Shown: positions 28,123 to 37,869 of the stretch, piece by piece
Position numbering within the stretch: position 1 is the stretch's first letter
Layout: each line of letters opens with the position of its first letter
DNA from: Bacteroidota bacterium
Lineage (GTDB): Bacteria > Bacteroidota > Bacteroidia > Chitinophagales > Saprospiraceae
NCBI GenBank assembly: GCA_029781865.1
Contig: JAKOVW010000079.1
Span: 186,001-250,000, forward strand
Direction of reading: 5' to 3'
DNA: 64,000 bases
Position numbers and translations under genes: made by a program
The notes under the pieces: generated by a model
The model's input: only the letters and a program-made list of their open reading frames with translations
What the model was told of the DNA's origin: nothing
The model's database searches: none

Positions 28123-30608
28123 TGAAGCAGTTATGTTATTGGGCTATCAGTATATTTCAGTTTATGTTCTTTTCCCATTGTACAAACCATGTACAATCAA
28201 ACCCAGATCACTTAATTTCAGAAAATGCCGGAGTCTATCATGAAAGTGCCCGTGAAGAAAGTTATTCTTATTTTCAATTTAAAAATCTTATAGAGGACTT
28301 TCCATTTAATAAAGAGAGCTCCATGGATTTTTACAGGAAGTATCTCGTTGCTTCCAGACTCAAACCAATATCAAATTCTTTTCGATCAATTCCGGAATGG
28401 GAAAGTATAGGACCAAACAATATAGCAGGTCGCACTTTGTGCGTAGCCATAAATCCGATGGACACAAATCAGCTATGGATAGGATCTGCCGGCTCGGGTC
28501 TTTGGAAGTCCAATAAAGGTGGACTGGGAACGAATGCCTGGCAATATATTCCAACCGGATTTCCGGTTATTTCCGTTTCATCTATCGCGATTCAAAGGGA
28601 TAATCCTGATGTTGTTTACATTGGAACAGGCGAAATTTACAATTACCAAGGCTATGACGGTGGAATACATACCAGAACACTGAGAGGCTCAAAAGGCATA
28701 GGAATTTTGAAATCCAATGATGGCGGCCTACATTGGACTATATCCCTAAACTGGATTTCCAATAATCAAACGGCAGTCTGGAAAATAATTATTAACCCAA
28801 AAAATCCTGCAATACTTTATGCCGCTACGAATATTGGCATCTATAAATCTTCTAATGCAGGTCAAAACTGGATACAGGTATTGGATCTGCCTCTTGCCTC
28901 GGATTTAATCATTGATTCTGAACAACCGGAAATATTATACGCAGGAATAGGTGGAATCGACGGTCCCTACTATGGTGTTTATAAAACCAAAGATGGAGGA
29001 ACACATTGGGAACGAATGAACAGTTCAAATGATACTATTTATAATGGAAGGATAATGCTGGCAAATTACAAGGGTAATCCTAAACGGGTATATGCAGCTT
29101 ACTCTGATGAATATAAAACTTTGGCACTTATGCGTAGTCGTGATGGATTTGATTCATCGCGATTTTACTTGCCGATAAAAGACGTTTGCGAGCATCAGGG
29201 CTGGTATGCAAAATGTCTTCATATTAAAGATGACGACTCAAGTAAAATCATTATAGGAGGAGTTGATCTTTACTACGACTCTACCGGTACAGGCAATCAA
29301 TTATTCAACCTCCAAAATTGGAAAATTAAAATCCATGCTGATTTGCATGATATTATTAGCAATCCATTTGATCCGAATAAAATTTATATTGCCACTGATG
29401 GCGGCTTATACAGATCAAATGATTTTGCACGTACATTTTACGCTTGCAACCAGGGCTATTTAAGTGCTCAATTTTATACTGGTAATGTTTCTTCTCATTC
29501 AAGTAAAATTATCGGTGGCCTTCAGGATAACCGATCTGTTCTGCTTGATTCTGGTCTTTTTTGGAATTCAATTCATCAGGCTGACGGGACATTCAATGCA
29601 TTTCATCCTCAATATGACTCTATACTCTACGTGTCTTCTCAATATCAAAATCTATACACCAGTCTGGATTTAGGCAAAACTTGGAAAGAATTGATTAAAG
29701 CAAATACGAGTGTGTCTTTTGTAGCGCCTTTCTCAATTCAATCCAAAGATGCTCAAGGGCTTCTTTCCGGTGGAAATCAATTATTACATACTTCTAATGG
29801 AGGAGTATCCTGGGATACCACTTTTTTAATGTCTAATGAAGAATCAATTGTTGCAATTGAAACTAATTCTTTGAATGATAATCAGCTATATGTCAGTTCA
29901 CTTAATGTAAAATCCAGAGAAAGTCATCTATACTTTTCAAAAGATGGCGGGAAAAATCTGGAACTAAGAGAAACAGGGATTCCAGAACGATTTATCAGAG
30001 ACCTGGCAATAGATTACCGGAATGCCAATCTAGTTTATCTGGCTTTAGGCGGTTTTGGCGCACCTGGAATCATGAAAAGCGAAGATGCCGGAAGAAATTG
30101 GAGTTTCACAGAAAACAAAGACCTACCCGACGTCCCTTTTCATAGTATATTAATAGACCCGAAAGATAATGATATACTTTATGCCGGTTGTGATTTTGGA
30201 TTGTATGTGAGCATAAACCAGGGCGAAAGCTGGACTCCATATAACTTACATCCTTACGATCTCGTGGCAGTATATGATATTAAGTATTCTCCTGTCGAAA
30301 ATAAATTAATTCTGTTTACGCATGGATTTGGAGCTTTTAAATGCTCGTTACTGGACAAAAGCATAGTTACAAATACAAAGAACACTATAACGGATTCACA
30401 TATAGCAATACTATTTAATGATCGAATTGAATTTGAGAATAAAATACAGGATCTAAAATCATTAGTATTAATCAATGCTGATGGAAAATATTTTAAGCTT
30501 TATTCAGATGGAAATGGATTTTCCACAAGGTCATTGGCTTCCGGACTCTACTACATTTGTTCGGAAAAAACAGCACTAAGTGAAAATAAAATAATTGTTA
30601 TCCATTAA
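28122..30608 (+). CDS. Exported beta-propeller protein (sortilin/BNR-like repeats, T9SS-like tail)
   Basis: With the ATG at 28122 this is an 828-residue exported protein; a TTG one codon earlier is less likely. A hydrophobic signal segment ends around residue 20, with a Cys that only poorly fits a lipobox. The body consists of repeated BNR/Asp-box-like blades (SNDGGLHWTI, TKDGGTHWERM, SEDAGRNWSF, SINQGESWTPY), as in sortilin-Vps10 and sialidase-like propellers. The last residues (SLASGLYYICSE...IIVIH) look like a T9SS type A tail. A glycan or protein binding role is likely, but no catalytic residues are assured. Confidence 0.85.
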   Translation: MKQLCYWAISIFQFMFFSHCTNHVQSNPDHLISENAGVYHESAREESYSYFQFKNLIEDFPFNKESSMDFYRKYLVASRLKPISNSFRSIPEWESIGPNNIAGRTLCVAINPMDTNQLWIGSAGSGLWKSNKGGLGTNAWQYIPTGFPVISVSSIAIQRDNPDVVYIGTGEIYNYQGYDGGIHTRTLRGSKGIGILKSNDGGLHWTISLNWISNNQTAVWKIIINPKNPAILYAATNIGIYKSSNAGQNWIQVLDLPLASDLIIDSEQPEILYAGIGGIDGPYYGVYKTKDGGTHWERMNSSNDTIYNGRIMLANYKGNPKRVYAAYSDEYKTLALMRSRDGFDSSRFYLPIKDVCEHQGWYAKCLHIKDDDSSKIIIGGVDLYYDSTGTGNQLFNLQNWKIKIHADLHDIISNPFDPNKIYIATDGGLYRSNDFARTFYACNQGYLSAQFYTGNVSSHSSKIIGGLQDNRSVLLDSGLFWNSIHQADGTFNAFHPQYDSILYVSSQYQNLYTSLDLGKTWKELIKANTSVSFVAPFSIQSKDAQGLLSGGNQLLHTSNGGVSWDTTFLMSNEESIVAIETNSLNDNQLYVSSLNVKSRESHLYFSKDGGKNLELRETGIPERFIRDLAIDYRNANLVYLALGGFGAPGIMKSEDAGRNWSFTENKDLPDVPFHSILIDPKDNDILYAGCDFGLYVSINQGESWTPYNLHPYDLVAVYDIKYSPVENKLILFTHGFGAFKCSLLDKSIVTNTKNTITDSHIAILFNDRIEFENKIQDLKSLVLINADGKYFKLYSDGNGFSTRSLASGLYYICSEKTALSENKIIVIH

Positions 30609-31445
30609 TTAGAATTGAACCTTTAACATTCTGTTTTTACCCTGCATATCTTTTTTGATTTCTAAATTCAGAAAGCCGGCATTGCGAAATGTATTTTCAA
30701 TTTCCTGGAAAAGAAACTCATTCATTTCAAGATAAATCGCTCCGGATCGGTTTAAATGGGTAAGGGACCAATCTGCAATTTTTTTATAGAAAATCAAGGG
30801 ATCATTTCCCGGAGGCACCAATGCAATTCTCGGCTCGTATCTCCTAACACCGTCTCCCACTTTATCTAGTTCATCATTCGAAATATATGGCGGATTGGAA
30901 ACGACAATATCAAATGTCTCATTTACAGAGGTTGAATCCGTTAAAAAATCGCATTGTATAAATTTCACGTTTAAATCATTATTTGAAGCATTTTTGCGTG
31001 CGACTTTCAAAGCATCACCAGAAATATCAATCGCAGTAACCATCCAAATCGGTCGTTTCTTTTTTAATGCCAGTGCAATACATCCGCTACCTGTGCCAAT
31101 ATCAATTAATGTTAAGGCAGATTCATTTTTTGGGTCACTCAATATCCAATTTACCAATTCTTCAGTTTCTGGTCTCGGAATTAATACATGAGTATTCACG
31201 AAGAGTTCCAAATTGTAAAAAAATGAATTGTTCAATACATATTGAACAGGCATTCCCATTTTGAGCTCACTTATCCAATTTCCAATTTGTGCATTTTCTG
31301 AAAGTATCATAGAACTCAAGTTTATTAATTCTGAATTCTTTAGAAGATTTGCCCAAATATAGTTCACTATGTTATTAATTTCCAGCGTATTATATTGATG
31401 CCGTAACTCATCTTGAAGCAATTGGCATAATTCTTGTCTCTTCAC
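30609..31445 (-). CDS. prmC: Peptide chain release factor N5-glutamine methyltransferase
   Basis: A 278-residue SAM-dependent methyltransferase that methylates the GGQ glutamine of release factors. The N-terminal helical domain is followed by LIPRPETEELV, the SAM-binding motif LIDIGTGSGCIALAL and the catalytic NPPY at 184-187. It converges with the preceding propeller gene, with adjacent stop codons. Release factor genes are not in the window. Confidence 0.95.
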   Translation of the reverse strand: MKRQELCQLLQDELRHQYNTLEINNIVNYIWANLLKNSELINLSSMILSENAQIGNWISELKMGMPVQYVLNNSFFYNLELFVNTHVLIPRPETEELVNWILSDPKNESALTLIDIGTGSGCIALALKKKRPIWMVTAIDISGDALKVARKNASNNDLNVKFIQCDFLTDSTSVNETFDIVVSNPPYISNDELDKVGDGVRRYEPRIALVPPGNDPLIFYKKIADWSLTHLNRSGAIYLEMNEFLFQEIENTFRNAGFLNLEIKKDMQGKNRMLKVQF

Positions 31446-31503
31446 TTATATATTAATATTTTATTTAATATGATATTTATCTCTTTACCCTAAATGCAAG
31501 ATA

Positions 31504-34023
31504 ATGGATATGCACCCTCAATATCAAAACTACCTAATTAAGCTCAAAATAATTGTTTCTGTACTAATATGTTTTCACTCCAACCTGGAACTTGCTTTTT
31601 CACAAACAAATGATCCATTTCATTTGGACGTTTTAACAAAAACTGAATTATCCATTCAAAAAAACGTGTTTGAGACGGAATATTTTTCTAAAGATAGTAC
31701 CCAACATTTTGAAACACGCATATTCAAATTAAATGAAAAAAACATTCAAAGCATTAAAAATGAGTATCATACATTGATTTCTTCTAATCTTCCATTAACC
31801 AGGAAGAATGAACAGGAATTTATATTTACTGAATATAATTTTTTCACACCGGATTTTGAGGTAAATCTACTGACGGAACAAGGACATATACAGCAGTATG
31901 TCGACCTGGGCATTCACTTAAAAGGCAAAATAGCAGGAGATGATAAATCATTTTCCAGTATAAGTATTTTCCAGGGTGAAATATATGGAACTGCTTATAT
32001 GGGAAATGGCCTTGGAATAAGTCTGATTCCATTTGAAACGGGTAATACAAAAAACCTTAAATGCAAAATAATCGATGAATCCCTGGCAAACAAATATCCT
32101 GTAAATGCTAATTGCAATACGGATGACATTCTGCAATACATGGGTTCGGACCATGATTTGAGCTTGCGAACTTCAGATAATTGTAAGTCCGTTAATGTTT
32201 CCGTTGATGTAGATTATGAGCTCTTCGTAAAATTCAAAGGAGACGTCCAGTCCATCACTAATTATATTACCGGTCTTTTTAATAATGTACATACTTTGTA
32301 TAAAAGAGAAAACATTTCGATTGCACTTGCACAAATTAACATACATACTGCCAAAGATAATTTTACCCATATCTCCGCAGGTGAAGATCTTGAAAGTTTC
32401 AGAAAGAAATATCCTAATACAAACAAGACTTTAAAAATACTTTTATCAGGATATAGCAAATCAAATCAGGCAACATTAGGTGGAATAGCCAATATTGGCA
32501 CAATATGCCTCCCAAGCTATTCATATGGCTTTGCTAATGTAATCGGTACGTACGTGACCGCACCAAATTACAGCTGGGATGTTTTTCTGGTAACTCATGA
32601 ACTTGGGCACATCTTAGGTTCGAAGCATACTCATGCTTGTGCCTGGGGACCCGGAAAAAACAAGGCTATTGATAATTGTGTTAAACTGGAAGGATCCTGT
32701 GCATCTCCTGGCATACCTCTTAAAGGTACAATTATGAGTTATTGCTATCTAAGTGGAATGCCTGGGATAGACTTCACGCTGGGTTTTGGCACTGAACCCG
32801 GTGATTTAATTCGCCAAAAAGTGAAAAGTGCATCTTGTCTTTCATCATATATACCATCGACAAAAACTCTGGACAAATCCAATTCACTTGTTGAAGCTAA
32901 TCTTGAATGTACAGATGGATCATATACTCATTACTATTTTGACAACAATACCATTGACCCTAAGGATGACTTGCTCCTATTATCAATCAATAAAAATGGC
33001 AACGATATAGGTTCTATTGGAGATGGAAGTTTAAGTATAAAATTAATTACTACCAAAAATTATGGAAGTAAAAAAGGAAATCAAATCACCGCAGCTTATG
33101 TAGACAAAACCAAACCCTGGTTTGTAGCTAATAAATACTGGGATATTAAAACGAATAAAAAACTTAGCAAACCCGTCGATATTAAATATTATTTTCACAC
33201 CAAAGATCTGGATGATTTAAAAGGTAGTGCCGGAGTATTTGCTCCATCAGAACTAAAACTTTTTAATATTCTACCACCTGGAAATCCTAATCCGGAATCA
33301 AACCACGCTAATACGCAAGCTCAACAATTTATTTCCTATAATTCTTCCGCTTAAAAAACTTTGAACACCTATTTATTGAGTCAATCGGATTCAAGTGTTT
33401 ATTTAATGGAACTTAACACGCAAACTCTTTCAAGTTCAGGATTTGGAATTTCTCCAAAATCACAAGGATTTGTTCATTTTCAAAGCATGAGCAGTGCTTC
33501 TCAAGGCATAAACTTTAAAACAAGCAAAGAAATAAATTGCAGCTATTTTACCGTTGAAAAATCATTGGACGAAATTCAATTTGATTCCGTTGGACGAGTT
33601 GAGGCAAAAGGAAATTCAACGATTCCTGTGCTTTACAAATACAAGCCGATAGGCCATGAATTCGGATCGCCCGTATTTTACAGATTAAAGGCCTGCAATA
33701 CAAGCAATGAAATCATGTATTCACCAGCATTTTCTGACTATACACCTGCTAAGCCATCAAATACAGTCTCATATTATCCAAATCCAGTAAAATCGGGAGA
33801 TTTATTTGTTAATTATCAGAACAATCTGGATGCAGGCGCTGCTGAAATCTATATCCTTGATATATATGGAAAAATAGTTAATTCCTTTAAATCAGAATTA
33901 ACCAGGGGCAATAATTTCTTTAAAATAAATGTAACCGGATTGAGTAATGGTATATACTTTCTGAGTATAAATGACAATTTGGATGTGCAAAAATCAGCTT
34001 TACCGTTCATCAATAATTACTGA
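31504..34023 (+). pseudogene. Secreted M12-type metalloprotease with T9SS tail, split by an in-frame TAA
   Basis: Two reading frames in the same phase, 31504-33354 (616 residues) and 33361-34023, are separated by one TAA at 33352-33354. The first has a signal peptide and a reprolysin-like zinc site, HELGHILGSKHTH (His365, His369, His375), with Met-turn GTIMSYC (Met411). Its C-terminal domain stops midway. The second lacks any signal peptide and ATG, and supplies the end of that domain, a fibronectin-like stretch and a T9SS tail (VSYYPNPVKSGDLFVNY, LSNGIYFLSIND). Together they make one normal-looking 839-codon gene. The stop may be a real mutation, a read error or read-through. If real, the product would lose its sorting tail. 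Confidence 0.8.
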
Positions 34024-34080
34024 AACAACCTACTCAGTTTGTTTCTAAAAAAATTGTGTTATAGTTCTAAGTAGATTATT

Positions 34081-34830
34081 TTACAAACTATAAGTTTCAG
34101 CATATCGAATCGCAGCTTCTAAATCTTCTAATGTATCAATACCATTTGCATGACTGCTTGTATAATCTACTTTTATCCTGTACCCGCTTTGCAACCATCT
34201 GAGTTGTTCAAGCCTTTCAATCCGTTCCAATGTTCCAATCGGCAATTTGCAAATGGACAGCAAAACCTCTCGCTTAAATCCATAAATTCCTATATGTCTT
34301 TTCCATTCAAACGCCATTCCTGATTCAGGATCTCTGAAATACGGAATCGGTGCCCTGCTAAAGTACATTGCAGTGTCCTCATTGTCCGTTACTACCTTGA
34401 CAATATTTGGATTGCGTATTTCATGCTGATCATTGCTTTTAATGGCAAGAGTTGCAACATCGCAATTTGTTATGCGAAAAAGTTCAACCAGGCGATCAAT
34501 GTTGTATGGATCTATGAACGGTTCGTCTCCCTGAATATTAATTACATGAGAGTATTGTGTATAAGATTCTGCATATTCGGCAATACGGTCAGTGCCACTG
34601 TCATGTTCTCGTTTACTCATTAGTGCTTTCACCCCAAATGAACTGGCATGGTCTATAATAGATTGATGGTCCGTTATAATTTCGACTCGATCTAACGATC
34701 TTGCCTTTTTGCATTGTTCATACACTCTTTGCAATACGGATTTTCCCCGGATTAACTTAAGTAATTTATCAGGTAATCTTGTGGAAGCTAATCTGGCCGG
34801 AATTAGTCCCGCAACCAAAAATTCATTCAT
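34081..34830 (-). CDS. kdsB: 3-deoxy-manno-octulosonate cytidylyltransferase
   Basis: A 249-residue nucleotidyltransferase that makes CMP-Kdo for lipopolysaccharide core synthesis. The nucleotide-binding start reads GLIPARLASTRLPDKLL. Further conserved blocks are INIQGDEPFI, AMYFSRAPIPYFR and HIGIYGFKREVL. Length is normal. It converges with the interrupted metalloprotease gene and is divergent from the LysM gene. Confidence 0.95.
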   Translation of the reverse strand: MNEFLVAGLIPARLASTRLPDKLLKLIRGKSVLQRVYEQCKKARSLDRVEIITDHQSIIDHASSFGVKALMSKREHDSGTDRIAEYAESYTQYSHVINIQGDEPFIDPYNIDRLVELFRITNCDVATLAIKSNDQHEIRNPNIVKVVTDNEDTAMYFSRAPIPYFRDPESGMAFEWKRHIGIYGFKREVLLSICKLPIGTLERIERLEQLRWLQSGYRIKVDYTSSHANGIDTLEDLEAAIRYAETYSL

Positions 34831-34888
34831 GCGTCAAAGATATATTACAATTTTTATTAATATATTTGTAGTTCATATTTACATTGTT

Positions 34889-35710
34889 ATGAACATTAAA
34901 GGCTTAATTTTCAGTGCTTTAATTCTAATTTCGCATGTTACCTGGTCACAAATACCAGGCACGAGAATTCAGAATGATAGCTTTTTCTTAGAAACTGACC
35001 CATCAAACCGACTCTATTTAAATTACAAAGTAAGTAAAAAACAGACGCTTTATAGTATATCCAAAACCTTCCAAATTGATTTGGATTCTTTGTTCTATTT
35101 AAATCCTGAACTTAAAACAACCGGATTGCACGAAAACGCAATTTTAAAAGTTCCGGTTAATAAATCTTCAATTTCATTGAATAGACTGGAATCACCAAAA
35201 TCAGGTATCTTGCTTTTATATAAAATAAAGACCGGTGAAAGTTTATATCATCTTAGCAAGAGAAAGTTTGATCTTAACTTATCCAATTTATTAAAATACA
35301 ATAATCTTAAAACCAGTGCTGTTCACGAAGGAAGTATTTTGAAACTTGGTTATTTACCAATTTTAGACTCTCCGAAAGAAAAGGAAGTTCCGGATAATAA
35401 TCATCAATCTGCAGATACTGAAAACACAATAGTAGAATTCGAACCATTTACCAAACAATCCAGAGGAGTTGCTGTCAGTGAATACGACCAATTGGGCTCC
35501 GGACGGTTATTTGCACTTCACAACACTGCAAAGATGGACTCTCAGATTGAAATTGAGAATCCTGTCTTAAATCGTAAAGTCTATGCAAAAGTCATCGGCA
35601 GAATCCCTCCTATTTATGAACACGATGTGCAAATTATCGTTTCTGCTGAGACCGCCAGATTGCTGGGCGCGGTGGATAAAAGATTTTTTGTAAGTATAAA
35701 ATACCGCTAA
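34889..35710 (+). CDS. LysM and RlpA-like domain cell-wall protein
   Basis: The supported start is the ATG at 34889, followed by a signal peptide (MNIKGLIFSALILISHVTWS); the frame extends upstream into kdsB but without coding character. The 273-residue product has two LysM peptidoglycan-binding repeats (about 46-90, YKVSKKQTLYSISKTFQ; about 110-154, YKIKTGESLYHLSKRKF). Its C-terminal domain (about 195-273, ending GRIPPIYEHDVQIIVSAE) resembles an RlpA/double-psi barrel. It probably acts at peptidoglycan in the periplasm. The RlpA catalytic Asp is not evident, so enzymatic activity is uncertain. Confidence 0.85.
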   Translation: MNIKGLIFSALILISHVTWSQIPGTRIQNDSFFLETDPSNRLYLNYKVSKKQTLYSISKTFQIDLDSLFYLNPELKTTGLHENAILKVPVNKSSISLNRLESPKSGILLLYKIKTGESLYHLSKRKFDLNLSNLLKYNNLKTSAVHEGSILKLGYLPILDSPKEKEVPDNNHQSADTENTIVEFEPFTKQSRGVAVSEYDQLGSGRLFALHNTAKMDSQIEIENPVLNRKVYAKVIGRIPPIYEHDVQIIVSAETARLLGAVDKRFFVSIKYR

Positions 35711-35719
35711 TAATTCCTT

Positions 35720-35727
35720 TAGCTTTG
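35720..35727 (+). promoter_or_regulatory. Putative -7 promoter box for cystathionine beta-synthase
   Basis: TAGCTTTG fits TAnnTTTG, 13 bases before the ATG at 35741, in the 30-base gap after the LysM gene. The spacing implies a short leader. Confidence 0.4.
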
Positions 35728-35740
35728 CGAAAATTTTCAG

Positions 35741-37099
35741 ATGAAATATTATCAGAATATACTTCAAACCATAGGTAACACTCCTTTAATACAACTGAAT
35801 AAAGTCATTGATGACATTCCCTCATTAGTACTGGCAAAAGTAGAAACCTTTAATCCCGGGCACTCGATTAAAGACCGGATGGCAGTGAAAATGATCGAGG
35901 ATGCTGAAAAATACGGTAAAATAAAACCAGGAGGCACCATCATTGAATGTACCAGTGGTAATACGGGTATGGGTATCGCCATCACGGCATGCGTAAAAGG
36001 CTACAAATGCATTTTTACAACCTCCGACAAGCAATCCAAGGAAAAAATTGATATGTTAAAGGCGCTTGGAGCAGATGTCATTGTATGCCCAACAAATGTG
36101 GAGCCTACAGACCCAAGATCATACTATTCGGTTGCAGAAAAGCTTAGCAAAGAAATTCCAAATTCATTTTGGTGTAATCAATATGATAATCCGTCCAATA
36201 CAGAGGCCCATTACCAATCTACAGGACCCGAAATCTGGGAACAGACTGATGGAAAAATCACTCATCTCGTTGTAGGTGTTGGTACCGGAGGCACTATTTC
36301 CGGTGTAGCCAAATATTTAAAAGAAAAGAACCCGAAGATTAAAATCTGGGGGATTGATACCTACGGTTCTGTTTTTAAAAAATATAAGGAAACAGGAATA
36401 TTTGATGAGAAAGAAATTTATCCTTACATCACAGAAGGTATCGGTGAAGACATTTTGCCTAAAAATGTCAATTTTGATTTGATTGATCATTTTGAAAAGG
36501 TAACCGATAAGGATGGTGCACTGGCAGCAAGACGACTGGCCAGAGAAGAAGGAATTTTATTAGGTTATTCAGCCGGTTCCGCAATGGCGGGATTGCTGCA
36601 AATGAAAGACCAGCTTACCAAAGATGATGTCGTAGTTCTTATTTTTCACGATCATGGAAGCCGTTACATCGGTAAAATATACAATGATGACTGGATGCGT
36701 CAACGTGGATTTTTGCAAACTGAACTTTTAGTTTCCGACTTAATCAAAGCAAAACCAGATAAGACATTTTATAGTGTATCAGCTGATGAAACCATCCGGA
36801 ATGTCCTTAGCATGATGAAATTACATGATATTTCACAATTGCCTTTAATGGATCACGAACAAATCATTGGCACCATTTCTGAAAACACGGTATTAAATTT
36901 TATCATTGAAAATCCGTTGTATAATCCGGAAAAAACGGCAAGGTCTATAATGTCCGATCCAATGCCAATGGTATCTTTGGAAACGCCATTAAGTACATTA
37001 AATAAATATTTTACAGAGAAAATTCCGGGTGTTATTGCTAAAGATCCTGTTGGCAATTTTCACGTACTGACCAAATACGATATCATCCGCGTTTTATAA
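35741..37099 (+). CDS. Cystathionine beta-synthase (PLP enzyme with C-terminal CBS domains)
   Basis: A 452-residue PLP enzyme of the cysteine synthase/CBS family. The PLP lysine is Lys44 in NPGHSIKDRM, the cofactor loop SGNTGMGIA follows, and GVGTGGTISG binds phosphate. Two CBS modules (about 335-452, ISQLPLMDHEQIIGTI and MSDPMPMVSLETPL) follow, as in cystathionine beta-synthase. It should join serine and homocysteine, although cysteine synthase activity is possible. Its 3' end overlaps the NlpC/P60 gene by 17 bases, tail to tail. Confidence 0.9.
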   Translation: MKYYQNILQTIGNTPLIQLNKVIDDIPSLVLAKVETFNPGHSIKDRMAVKMIEDAEKYGKIKPGGTIIECTSGNTGMGIAITACVKGYKCIFTTSDKQSKEKIDMLKALGADVIVCPTNVEPTDPRSYYSVAEKLSKEIPNSFWCNQYDNPSNTEAHYQSTGPEIWEQTDGKITHLVVGVGTGGTISGVAKYLKEKNPKIKIWGIDTYGSVFKKYKETGIFDEKEIYPYITEGIGEDILPKNVNFDLIDHFEKVTDKDGALAARRLAREEGILLGYSAGSAMAGLLQMKDQLTKDDVVVLIFHDHGSRYIGKIYNDDWMRQRGFLQTELLVSDLIKAKPDKTFYSVSADETIRNVLSMMKLHDISQLPLMDHEQIIGTISENTVLNFIIENPLYNPEKTARSIMSDPMPMVSLETPLSTLNKYFTEKIPGVIAKDPVGNFHVLTKYDIIRVL

Positions 37100-37811
37100 T
37101 ACGCTTAGCAAAAGCAAATTCATGCGTGTATTTGTTTAGATCCCTATTGAATATTCCTTTTTCATCATAGGAATCCATTCTGACATTCCCGGATGAATGT
37201 AAAATATCCGTATCATTTATAGCCAGTCCAACATGAACAATTTTATGTTCAGCGTTTCTGTAAAACAATAAATCGCCGGTTTCTGCCTGACTTAAAAAGA
37301 TGTCATCACCAAGAATCGCCTGCAGATGTGCATCCCTGGGGATGGAAACGCCAATTAATCTATAATACAACTGTGTCAATCCCGAACAATCAATTCCAAA
37401 TCCACTTCGCCCACCCCATAAATAAGGAGCACCCAGCAATTGAGACTGTAATAACTCAAGACCGATTCCGGGAGTTGAAGAAATAATACTGCTACCGTTT
37501 AGTAACTTAGAGTGATCCTCGCATAATAACGAACCAAATGGAATATAAAGAGCCTTCTCTTTATTTATAATCCTGGCAGTAAAACTTGAAATGATACGAA
37601 CTCCGATATTCGTTTTTGCCTCTTGAAAATAACTGACTTTATTCTCTACCCAGCCCTGATATTGATCATGCAGCGTTTTTACTAACAACCAGTCTTCATG
37701 CTGCTGAATGATTTCCATAGATTCTCCATAAAGAATCTGGTTAATTAATTCAGAGCGATGGCTGGGTTCTTTTCGTACAGCCAAAACTGAAATGATCAAC
37801 TCATATTTCAT
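37083..37811 (-). CDS. NlpC/P60 family peptidoglycan endopeptidase with SH3-like domains
   Basis: The ATG at 37811 gives 242 residues; an ATG at 37853 adds 14 residues without conserved character and would leave only 16 bases to the divergent gene. N-terminal SH3b-like domains (about 1-100) precede an NlpC/P60 cysteine peptidase domain. Its catalytic Cys142 is in GIDCSGLTQLYYR and His193 in HKIVHVGLAIND. It should cut peptide stems of murein. No clear signal peptide is present, which is common in this Bacteroidota subgroup. Confidence 0.88.
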   Translation of the reverse strand: MKYELIISVLAVRKEPSHRSELINQILYGESMEIIQQHEDWLLVKTLHDQYQGWVENKVSYFQEAKTNIGVRIISSFTARIINKEKALYIPFGSLLCEDHSKLLNGSSIISSTPGIGLELLQSQLLGAPYLWGGRSGFGIDCSGLTQLYYRLIGVSIPRDAHLQAILGDDIFLSQAETGDLLFYRNAEHKIVHVGLAINDTDILHSSGNVRMDSYDEKGIFNRDLNKYTHEFAFAKRIIKRG

Positions 37812-37869
37812 TCCGTAAAAGTAAGCATATAACAAATTCATTCTATCTTGCATCCGAAAAGATTAGTAT

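Noticed and set aside
34709-34888. Longer 5' form of the LysM protein
   Set aside because: The 60 extra codons lie antisense to kdsB, and the ATG at 34889 directly opens a signal peptide.
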